From assembly GCF_004011695.2 (NCBI RefSeq), contig NC_082413.1, positions 310,001 to 374,000 of the forward strand: a stretch of DNA of 64,000 bases, written 5' to 3'. This DNA comes from Ascochyta rabiei (lineage: Eukaryota; Ascomycota; Dothideomycetes; Pleosporales; Didymellaceae). The position numbers and the translations under genes are program-made. Within the stretch, counting starts at the first letter, position 1. Every line of letters starts with the position of its first letter. This document shows positions 55,700-64,000 of this stretch, one piece after another. The notes under the pieces were generated by a model. That model was not told the origin of the DNA. It was given only the letters and a program-made list of their open reading frames with translations, and searched no databases.

Positions 55700-57057
55700 A
55701 TGCCTTCTAAGCCACTGAGCAAGATCACGCGTGTGCGCCTGCCAGGCAAGCGCCCTTCCGAGTTGTGGGACGTCGAGATTCAGCAAGGTAGAATAGCCTC
55801 GGTGGAACCACACGACAAGGCTACATCTGGATTCGACGAAGAAGAAGTTCTAGAAGGGTTCAACAGACTGATCGCACCCTCGCTCTGTCATGCTCACATC
55901 CATCTGGACAAGTGCTTCCTGCTACAAGACCCCAAGTACGATGATTTGCAGATCGAGAGCGGCGACTTCAAGGAAGCCATGGAGCTTACGAGTACTGCAA
56001 AAGCCAGATTCGAAGAGGAAGACCTCCTGAGACGGGGCAGCCAGTTGATCGAGGAAAGCATACAGCACGGTGTCACCGCCATGCGAGCCTTTGTAGAGGT
56101 AGACGGCGTTGTGCAACTCAAGTGCTTGCACGCAGGACTGAGTCTGCGAGAAAAGTTCAAAGAGCAATGCAACATCCAGATCTGCGCCTTTGCCCAGCTG
56201 CCGCTTTTTTCTGGGGAGGATGATGGTGCAGAAGTCAGGAAGCTCATGGAGGATGCAGCGTCGAAGGAGGGTGTCGAAGTGCTGGGTTCAACGCCATACG
56301 TCGAAGACGATGAGAGCAAGTCGAAAGGCAATGCCCGTTGGGTGTCGGCGTTGGCGTTGAAGAGCAAAAAGCACCTCGACTTACACCTGGACTATTTCCT
56401 CGAGGAAGATAAGCAACCCCTCGTCTGGGACGTCCTGAAGATGCTCAAAGAGCAAGACTGGGCAAAGGCAGGCGGTAAACAGGTCACCCTCGGCCATTGC
56501 ACACGTCTGACACGACTTCACGAAAAAGAATGGCATCGTCTGCGGCGAGAGATTGGGGAATTAAGCGTGTCATTCATCGGGCTACCTACGTCCGACTTGC
56601 TCATGATGAGAACGCCAGAAAATGTGCGTGGGACGCTGCCGATCATAGAACTGATTAAACAATACGGCTTCAACGCTGCAGTTTCGGCAAACAACGTAGG
56701 CAACGCCTTCACACCGCAGGGAAACTGTGATCCACTAAGCATCGCGCAACTTGGTGTGGGTCTCTATCAGGCACCCACCAAGGAAGATGTCCAGCTGCTT
56801 TATGTAATTGCCCTTTCTTCTCTATCTCTTTCAGCGGCTTCGTTAACGCCACACTGCAGGAAACCGTCTCGTCTCGTGCGAAGGCTGCTATTGGCCACGA
56901 GTCTGCGACACTGGATCTCAAACCTGGCGAGCCTGCAGATTTCGTGCTATTTGACAGCATGGACAGCGGGTGGCGCTGCAGGAAGAGCATTGCCGAAGTA
57001 GTGTACGACGCTGGCACTGTTCGACAAACAGTGTACCAAGGTCGGTCGACCACATAA
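55700..57057 (+). CDS. Amidohydrolase, cytosine-deaminase-like
   Basis: Metal-dependent hydrolase of the amidohydrolase superfamily, probably acting on a heterocyclic or amide C-N bond. Exons 55700-56803 and 56860-57057 give 433 residues. The 56-bp intron uses GTAATT and the CTGCAG acceptor; the nearer TTTCAG would break the frame. The result joins DVQLLY to ETVSSRAKAAIGHESATLDL, a natural amidohydrolase C-terminus (ADFVLFD). The metal site HAHIHLDK is near residue 70; the variant with two His and a following LDK is typical of cytosine deaminase-type members. LGHCTRL supplies a later His, and FIGLPTSDLLMM and NAAVSANNVGNAFTPQGNCD match the later conserved strands. The exact substrate is unknown. 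No signal peptide, so cytosolic. Confidence 0.85.
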
Positions 57058-57430
57058 AGTAGCTGTGAACAAAGCATGTCGTTTGCTTGTGTTCCAGTCT
57101 TAGTGAAAGAGCGCAGTGGCGAGGGGATGACCTCGACGTCATGCGTCTGGCACATGGTCAAGTTGCGCGGCTGCCGTTTACAATACTGGGGTCAACAATC
57201 AATAAGTATCAACAGGGTCTCACCGTCTGGACACGCACAGATCTGCACACGCAAACTGCCTTACCGCCATTGAATCTTGTCGCACAGGTGCGCCGTGCTC
57301 ACCGCCCACGTTGTCTTCACTTCACCGCAGACGTATCTGCCGCCAAGAGTTTGCTATCGCAGAGACAGAAGATTCCAATTTACTCCCCGTTCATGCCTTG
57401 ATCTGTACTGCATTACTCAGAGCTACCACA
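57058..57430. other. Intergenic region
   Basis: 3' flank of the amidohydrolase and short promoter of the next gene. Nothing else recognised. Confidence 0.35.
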
Positions 57431-59366
57431 ATGTTTGATCAACTACCAGATGTTCAGTAAGACACTACATCTTCCAATCTTGCCCTTGTTGACTCATGTG
57501 CAGATTGCCTTCCGACAAGACAGCTAAAGACCAACCCAGCGATCTAGGAGGCCTTAGCCTCAAGTTCCTGAACAATCTTAAAGTATGTCTCGGGGAAGGT
57601 TCTACACACACGAGACCAAAGCTAATGCAACCCCTCAGACCCGCTTCGGTGAGCAATCACCTCAATCACTTAACGTACACGAGACACTCGGTGCCTTCAA
57701 AAGAGGCGAACTCGGCAAGCGAGAAGTGCACAAGGCTATACTCGATACTCTCGAAGGTCACGACGATCTCAGGCAAGGGTTGATGGATATCCTCCTCCAC
57801 CCAGAGGCTAAGTGGACCCCTGGCGACTTCCATCTACCCAACGAGCAGCAAATGCGACCGATCCTGGAGCCAACCCCTCAGTTTCTTCAGCCTACACATC
57901 AACTGCAGATGCGGCTACCGTCTTTTTCGTCGAGATGGTTCCCACTTCCTCAGGTCGATCGAACAGCTAGTTTGGGCATGTTTGGTGTTTGTAACGGCCA
58001 CAGCAACGGAGACTCACCACCCACGTTACCAGTACTTGCTCATTCCCAGCTACCGGAAACGGTTTCCAATCTTTGGACGGATCATAGTGTCGAGGCCATG
58101 CACACGATTATTGGTCATGACGAGGTAATGCCTCCTCCTATCCGCACGGCGTTCCGCAATCCTTGGGAAGATTCGAGCTATAATGAAGATTGGGCAAACG
58201 ACGGACTCAACTTTTTAGCAGACGTCACATATATTGACGAGCACTACACCGAAAACATGAAGTCACCATTGATGCACCTGCAAGAAGCTGAGTTCAGCTT
58301 CAAACCGTCTTATTCCAAGCAAGAGCCCCCTCAACATCTGCACAGTCCATGGCTCACCTACGATCTTTTACCACCACCAACAGATCACTACCTTAGTCGA
58401 TCTGTTCCAGAAGAGCAACATACTGGAAACAATCATGTACCCCCGACCTCAGTCTCCGTATCACCACCAAGCGCACAGAAAACAGAAGAATACACGGAAG
58501 AATTCGGAGAAGATATCATGAGAGACCGAAGTCAATCACTAGGAGGACCCTTCATTCATGCCCTCTGCGGCAAGGGCTTTGCAGCTCCGTCCAGGGTGAA
58601 GAAGCACCATTGGGGCAAGAAACACAATAACCTTGCCACAACGACAGGCTGCTGGGCTAAACACAAGAAACCAGATGTTGCCTGGGATGACCATCCAAGC
58701 TGTCAGGATGGGCGGTCGACGTCAGAGACAACGAAGCTCGTCGCACTATCGTTTTCTAGGCGAATCAGATCTAAGGCGGCAATACCAGAGCCCAAGACTC
58801 CAGCAGCTCTTGATACGTCCCAGCAAAACACGATCCCCGGGTTCCCCACACTGGATTATCTGCCGCACACAGTCGCCAGAGCTTTGAACACAGGCACTGC
58901 GACCGTTCACAGCCCACAAGAATTGGAGCCAGGTTGCCATGCTCAGATTTCACCTCGCAGCAGCTTCGATGGCCCGCTGACAGTGGTAAATGTGGTTTCC
59001 CAGATCGATGCACCACAGCCTCAAAGTCGGACAAACTCCATAGCCCTACACTTGGATGCCCAAGTTGCCGCGACTGAACGACATGCGCAGCACACGATCT
59101 TTGTGCCGTTCAAAGCTCTTACAAGCAGTTCCGACCCACGTTTCGTATGTCCTGTGGTGCCAACTGTGTTGGATACGATTACTCCCAGCATGGAGGTTCC
59201 CTCGACACCTGGCATGGGATCTCGCTTGAAGCACGAAAGCGACCGACGTTCATCGGTACGTTCGTCCGATGTCGAGGAGTTCCATACAGCCGCAGCTTGT
59301 TCGTGGCCCTTCGAGCCCACTGGAACTCACTCATCAGGTCCGACAAGGAAGAAGCGCAAAGTCTAG
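57431..59366 (+). CDS. Putative nuclear protein with degenerate C2H2 zinc finger
   Basis: I do not recognise a named family. Three exons, 57431-57456, 57504-57582 and 57639-59366, give 610 residues; both introns (GTAAGA...GTGCAG, GTATGT...CTCAG) are normal and in phase. Residues about 48-85 (RGELGKREVHKAILDTLEGH and DDLRQGLMDILLHPE) have the pattern of a paired amphipathic helix as in Sin3, with GExxxxEVxxxxxxLxxxHxDL. The long middle is Pro/Ser/His-rich and probably disordered. Around residue 325 a C2H2-like unit (HALCGKGFAAPSRVKKHHWGKKH) has the FxxPSxxxxHxxxxH core, but His replaces the first Cys. The C-terminus RKKRKV is an excellent nuclear localisation signal. A transcription regulator is the likely role. 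Shorter starts are possible. Confidence 0.68.
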
Positions 59367-60433
59367 TCGATGCTCAAGAGCTGCCTGGACACCCAAATTG
59401 CGCTTGAACGGGCTAGCATGTTACGTGAGGCTGAGCGTGGTCTTACACAATTAGCGACGATGTATCCGTCGGTTAGATTGGTGACTGGCGTGATGAGGCT
59501 TTGTTCGACGGCAAAGCTTGAGCAGCAGCGGCTTGCTTGCTGAGGTGAGATTGTATCGATAGGTAGGCAAGACGTTCGGTACACTTCCAGGAAATGTCAC
59601 TCACAGTGTCCACACTCAAATGGCAAATTCGGTAGTAATATCACACCTTGTATATATCAGATGACAGTTACGGTGCGGCTTGAGTACCTGTTGTAGTAAA
59701 TCATCCGTGCATAACTTCAATGTCAGCAAATAGTGTGGCACGGCCAAGCTTCCCCGCCTTGCAGCTTGGAAGCTACGAAAGCAAGGATGGCAAGGACGCC
59801 TCAGCCGTTCTCCACATCATAAATCAACCTCCCCAGTCCTGGCAGGCCACTCCGGTTTTTCCGCGAGTCGGCCAAAGACCGAGAGGCGTTTTTGCGGGCC
59901 TCTGATGCCTGTCCTTTACCGGCCATGGATATTCCGTAAGCAGGAGCTATGACGCTAGGAGTTTCGAGCAGGCCACAAGCTTGCAAGATGAGAGCTTACT
60001 CCAGAGCTTACCTGGCCTCATAACGCGCAACCGAGGATGCAGGTCACAACGCGAAGCACAACAGGTGTGCAACACAAGTATAAGGGGTTAATCAGTCTTT
60101 CGAAAGCTACAAAGCGGCACTCGAGCCTTTCGGCGCCGACTCCGTTATCCTTGTGTTCCTGAAAGATCGGCATGGAGAGCCCTCGTGCGGGGAAAGCGCG
60201 CGATTCTCCACGCGGTAACGACCCGCCTCCATCTTAGCAAACTCATGTTACGTCGTCAACGGGCTTGCACTAGTGAGAGAAAGAAAGAGGATTAGATCCT
60301 GGTCACCGGGTCCGTGGAGTGGTACGACGCACTACTTATGACCCCCAGCTTCTCCCCAGCTTCCAGAGCTCCACCTCTCCGCAAAGCTTGTCAATCTCCC
60401 TTTGCGAATTGAGCACCAGAGCGCAAGTCCAAT
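59367..60433. other. Intergenic region upstream of aldose epimerase
   Basis: 1.07 kb, no convincing gene; the promoter of the epimerase gene lies at the right. Confidence 0.4.
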
Positions 60434-61717
60434 ATGAAGATCACTTTCTTCTCAGTACTGTTCGCAGCGAGTGCCATTGCGGCACCGTCGTCCAGCTACC
60501 CGACCAACACTACCTCGGGTCCTGATGAGAACGGCAAGTACGAGATCTCTGCCGAAGGCATCCGTGGATTATTCATTCCTTACGGCGCGTCCATCTCCAA
60601 CCTTTTCATTCAGGGCAAAGATGGCGTAGAGCGCGACGTTGTGCTTGGATTCGACAACGCCTCGTATTACTCGGTAGATCCAGTCCACCCCCATTTTGGA
60701 GGTGTGCCTGGACGCTACGCAAACCGCATTAAGAACAGCACGTTCAACATTGATGGTGTTGACTACCATATCACACCCAACGAAAATGGTGGTGCGGACA
60801 CTCTGCACGGTGGTCTTGACGGATGGGGTAAGTGATTGATCCCGACATCACGGCTGAAGACTGACATTGGCAGATTGGCGCAACTTCACGGTTGTAGCAC
60901 ACACCGAGTCCTCGATCACTTTCTCGATTGTTGATCCTGACGGCAAGGAGGGCTTCCCTGGTGAGGTTATCAGCTACATCACCTACACCATGTCTCCCAA
61001 CACCTGGAACATTAAGATTGTTGCTCTTGCGACAACCAAGAAGACACCCATCATGTTGACCTCGCACACATATTGGAACTTGGATGGTTTTGCCAACCCG
61101 GACACACCCACTGCTCTTAACCATACCCTGCACCTGCCCTACTCTGGCCAGCGTGTTGGCGTTGACAACATCCTCATCCCTGATGGCACCATCCTGCCCA
61201 ACGAGAAGTACTCGGTGAACGATTTCTGGTCTTCTCCTAAGCAGATTGGTGCCAATCTCACAGCACCTGAGCTCCTTGGAAACTGTGGCTACAACTGCAC
61301 CGGATATGACAACTGCTACGCTGTCAACCGCGACCAGAGCGGTCCCTTCGATTGGCGCAACTCTGGACCTGTCGCCTCTCTTTCGAGCGCATGGTCCGGT
61401 ATCAAAGTCGACATCTTCACCGACCAGGAAGCTTTCCAGGTCTACAGCTGCGGCGGCCAGAATGGTAAGTTCATGTGCACGCGTCAAATTTCTACGAAGC
61501 TAATTTACTCCAAGGCTCTCTTCCCATCAAGTCTACCCAAGGTCTTGACAGCCGTCGCCGTACCGTTGAGCAGTACGGCTGTGTCGTCATGGAAGTCCAG
61601 GACTACATTGACGCCATCAACCAGCCTGAGTGGCAGCGCGAGAAGAGGCAGATTTTTGGTCCTAATGACCCTGCCTACACTCTTGAGGCTGACTATGTCT
61701 TCTCTACTGAGAGCTAG
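60434..61717 (+). CDS. Secreted aldose 1-epimerase (mutarotase)
   Basis: Interconverts alpha and beta anomers of sugars such as galactose or glucose. Exons 60434-60827, 60874-61464 and 61515-61717 give 395 residues; introns of 46 and 50 bp (both GTAAGT donors) join in phase 1. The N-terminus (MKITFFSVLFAASAIAAPSS) is a signal peptide, so the enzyme acts outside the cell, unlike the cytosolic Gal10-type mutarotase. Family motifs are YGASISNLFIQ, GVPGRYANRIKNSTF and LHGGLDGWG. The catalytic His is in LTSHTYWNLDG and the catalytic Glu in VMEVQDYIDAINQPEW. About six NxS/T sites and a cysteine cluster (GNCGYNCTGYDNC) suit an extracellular protein. Confidence 0.92.
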
Positions 61718-62032
61718 ATTTAAAAGAACTTGAATGTAGGATTACGACAGGCACTCAAACAGAAGACGACAGCGACAGCTGAAATCACTTTTTGTGTGAA
61801 AGTTTCACTGATCTCATCGTCGGTGGTTTATTGCCAATCTAATATCTAATGACATCTGGATACCCTCACATTTATTTTCTTGCGCCTGCAATCACTCTAC
61901 TCGTGCTCTTTTCGTACGAGAACAGACTTATCATACATTTCAATGGTCGAAGGGCTGTGTCCCTCAACTGTTGCCTGATACGACCTGATTAGAAACAAGA
62001 GAGTGGCCTTCACTTCACCACAATAGCCCCAC
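61718..62032. other. Intergenic region
   Basis: 3' flank of the epimerase and promoter of the last gene; no other feature. Confidence 0.35.
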
Positions 62033-64000
62033 ATGACGAGGATAACCGGAACACTAGCAAACAGTGAGCCTCAGTTCCGTCTATCTGTGCGCAATTCATC
62101 GATCTTGACGCTATCGCTATCGTTTCCGCCTTTCGATTTAAACTCAGTTGCAACCCCAACACATGCGCTTGTGGAGTCATTCAGCAAGCTCAGTATGCTC
62201 TCACCTTCCATACCGAATCTCTCGACGGAGTCATCTCCCGGTAGCCCACCAGCCGATATGCACAGCAAAGTGCAAGCTGAGACACCACGACACAGCAGAA
62301 CAAACACAATGAATAACGTCGTACGTGCTTTCAGCTCATCCAAGACGCTGCACCATGTGCTGGGCATGCGAGAATCAAAGCCTTTTGTTACGCCGCCAGA
62401 AGTGCCGCGTCACTTGAGGGAACAGTTCGAAGCTGGCCTGCAACGCTATGAACAGCTTTTTGCGGCAGGTGTGTTTGCGGAAATCAAAACCGAGGGCGTT
62501 CAGGCTATCAGATCGTTGCAGAAAAGCAAGGCTGGGTTAGCAGACATCCTGGAAGAAAAAGAGAGTCCAGCGCGCGAAACGACAGAGCGATCTGTGAGTT
62601 CTGATATTGATCTCGGTTTGAAGATCAACATTCCTAAGTGGACCTCCGACAAGCAGGCTGTGGCTGTCGCCCAGTGGTACACGTTCTTCGACAGCGATAG
62701 TGATGCCGCCCAAGACACTGCGAGCGAGCCAATAGAATACGAGTTCGATGTTGACGATCAAAACTTCTGGAGATATGGCTCAAGCGCTACCCTCGCTGCG
62801 AGTGATGACTCCAGACCTGGGAGCTCGGCGAGCAGGAGCGAGCTTTCATCAGCACCAGCGCCTTCATTCCCCCCGCGAACAAGCTCGCTTTTCCCACAAA
62901 AGACTGTCCACAGCAACCAGCGCGCATCAAACACATTGTTATGTCATGCCAGTAACAACAATCTTCCACCGGTGTTGCTCACTCAGCAAGCAAACAATTG
63001 TTATTCGAAGGAGAGAAGTGACAGTCTCGGATGCATTGACCTGTCACGCTCTGGAAGGACGGAATCACTGCCTCTTCTCTTCTCTTCTGAAGGTGTCGAG
63101 CAACGATCTGGGAGCCTCGAACAGACTTGGAGCAGCTCCGTACCTAGCGAGGATGGCAGCAATTTCGAGCCTTCTCACCATTCGCACCGTGCCAGTGTTC
63201 TGACCTTGGACTCGAAACCAGCATCACTATCTGTGCCGCAGATTACTGTGCAATTGACATCGCCAAAGAAGGCACAAATGTCGGGGAAACGTGCTCCCCC
63301 ATCAGACCAGAATGGTTTCGGCCCACGAGGCTCGCAGCGCGCTCGTCGTGATGATACCGTCGGCTTACCCACCCTTCCATCCTACGCTAGAGTATTGTGG
63401 AAATCCAGGTTCCCAGGAAACACCCATGCACTTCTGACGATCCTTCTTACGTGGTCACAAACAATGTGGTTGCTTCATCACCGACTACCGGACCCCAAGC
63501 TTTTCGCCATTCATCCAGCGTTCCCGTATTCAGTCTCCCCGCCGCTTGCGAGGCAGCTACTTTCAGTCAGTTTCTACGATACTAGTATCGAACCTCACAA
63601 AGAAGTGCGGTTTCTCGGTCCAGGTGATGTCGCAGAAATGTCGTACCACGAAGTTGACGTCTTCAACGATCCAGAGAGTCAACAAGATAATCAAGAGGAA
63701 GCCCAACCCAGCTTCCCCATAAATGCCATCAAGCAAACTCTCGGCCGAGCAGGTCCGGAAGGCACAAGGCACATGCGCTTCACAACCCCCCTCCAGCGAG
63801 CAAAAACAGGCTCAGGCCGCTGGTGCTATATCCTCCTCAAAGGCCACGAAACGCACTCCAGCGAGACACCACCACACATCGTACTAGCCTGGCACAACAG
63901 CGCCATAACAGCAACGAGCAACTGCCTCCACACCATCCACCCCGCCAATGCCCCGCCAGCAACCCCATCTCCACCCCCCAGCAAACTCAAGCGCTTCTCC
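62033..64000 (+). CDS. Hypothetical protein, 3' end outside window
   Basis: An uninterrupted + strand frame of 656 codons runs from the ATG at 62033 to the window edge; an in-frame TAG lies three codons upstream of it, so the frame cannot start earlier. Other in-frame Met codons follow at about 62192 and 62261. The first ~350 residues are Ser/Thr-rich with short helical parts (HLREQFEAGLQRYEQLFAAG, QKSKAGLADILEEKE). A more ordered part begins near residue 445 (YARVLWKSRFPGNTHALLTIL), which includes WYILLKGHET-like sequence (RWCYILLKGHET) and HIVLAWHNSAITATSNCLHTI near the edge. A Pro-rich stretch closes the visible part. I recognise no domain. It may be a fungal-specific regulatory protein. 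Confidence 0.75.
   Translation, partial: MTRITGTLANSEPQFRLSVRNSSILTLSLSFPPFDLNSVATPTHALVESFSKLSMLSPSIPNLSTESSPGSPPADMHSKVQAETPRHSRTNTMNNVVRAFSSSKTLHHVLGMRESKPFVTPPEVPRHLREQFEAGLQRYEQLFAAGVFAEIKTEGVQAIRSLQKSKAGLADILEEKESPARETTERSVSSDIDLGLKINIPKWTSDKQAVAVAQWYTFFDSDSDAAQDTASEPIEYEFDVDDQNFWRYGSSATLAASDDSRPGSSASRSELSSAPAPSFPPRTSSLFPQKTVHSNQRASNTLLCHASNNNLPPVLLTQQANNCYSKERSDSLGCIDLSRSGRTESLPLLFSSEGVEQRSGSLEQTWSSSVPSEDGSNFEPSHHSHRASVLTLDSKPASLSVPQITVQLTSPKKAQMSGKRAPPSDQNGFGPRGSQRARRDDTVGLPTLPSYARVLWKSRFPGNTHALLTILLTWSQTMWLLHHRLPDPKLFAIHPAFPYSVSPPLARQLLSVSFYDTSIEPHKEVRFLGPGDVAEMSYHEVDVFNDPESQQDNQEEAQPSFPINAIKQTLGRAGPEGTRHMRFTTPLQRAKTGSGRWCYILLKGHETHSSETPPHIVLAWHNSAITATSNCLHTIHPANAPPATPSPPPSKLKRFS

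Noticed and set aside
56804..56835. Amidohydrolase intron ending at the nearer TTTCAG
   Set aside because: Gives only ~31 bp and the wrong phase; the CTGCAG acceptor gives 56 bp, a correct frame and conserved sequence.
1..64000. CRISPR arrays, operons, riboswitches or phage-like genes
   Set aside because: Nothing of this kind is present; the window is eukaryotic nuclear DNA.

Overview
The window is nuclear DNA of a filamentous ascomycete (Pezizomycotina). A dothideomycete is my best guess, but it is an inference. The evidence is densely packed conserved fungal genes interrupted by short introns (mostly 47-60 bp) with GT(A/G)nGT donors, CTAAC/CTNAC branch sites and NAG acceptors. Other signs are fungal-specific families (BYS1, 2EXR/F-box-like, large multi-pass membrane proteins of unknown function) and decayed transposons whose stops look like RIP (TGG or CAG turned to TAG).

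Layout. 1-5190 (-): topoisomerase II (TOP2), 3' end outside the window. 5922-7966 (-): fungal-specific membrane protein. 8485-8918: 434-bp foldback MITE with TA target duplication. 8957-9790 (-): bacterial-type Thg1-like protein. 10.5-11.4 kb: decayed sequence. 11542-12690 (-): SSU1-type sulfite efflux pump pseudogene. 13303-14133 (+): F-box-like protein. 14514-14969 (-): secreted BYS1-like protein. 16163-17517 (+): mitochondrial-type acetoacetyl-CoA thiolase. 17894-18960 (-): ribosomal protein L15, split into many tiny exons. 19932-21339 (-): HIS5. 21705-23341 (-): bleomycin hydrolase. 23761-23842 (+): tRNA-Trp. 24392-25133 (+): tetraspan membrane protein. 26161-27127 (+): secreted SurE-like phosphatase. 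28888-30704 (-): glycerol kinase. 31553-32739 (-): mitochondrial DUF3429 protein. 35168-37159 (+): cytosolic Hsp70. 37750-38343 (-): Emi1-like twin CX9C protein. 39095-48735 (+): VPS13. 50083-51915: RIP-damaged pogo/Fot1 transposon. 52165-52305 (-): tRNA-Pro with two introns. 53462-55217 (-): SWI/SNF subunit Snf12/Swp73. 55700-57057 (+): amidohydrolase. 57431-59366 (+): nuclear-looking protein with a degenerate zinc finger. 60434-61717 (+): secreted aldose 1-epimerase. 62033 to the end (+): an open frame running out of the window.

The gene set is mostly housekeeping, with no obvious biosynthetic cluster or operon-like grouping. Neighbours do not form a pathway. Accessory signal is confined to the transposon remnants, the sulfite-pump pseudogene and the bacterial-type Thg1-like gene.

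The most striking observation is the tRNA-Pro(UGG) gene at 52165-52305. Besides an ordinary 16-nt intron after the anticodon, its D-loop is split by a 53-bp insertion with all the marks of a spliceosomal intron (GTAAGA donor, CTAAC branch, TCAG acceptor). The insertion starts exactly after the A box. Removing both gives a canonical 72-nt tRNA-Pro. A spliceosomal-type intron inside a Pol III tRNA gene would be very unusual. The second is RPL15, which needs 9-nt and 14-nt coding micro-exons and probably an 11-nt 5'-UTR micro-exon.
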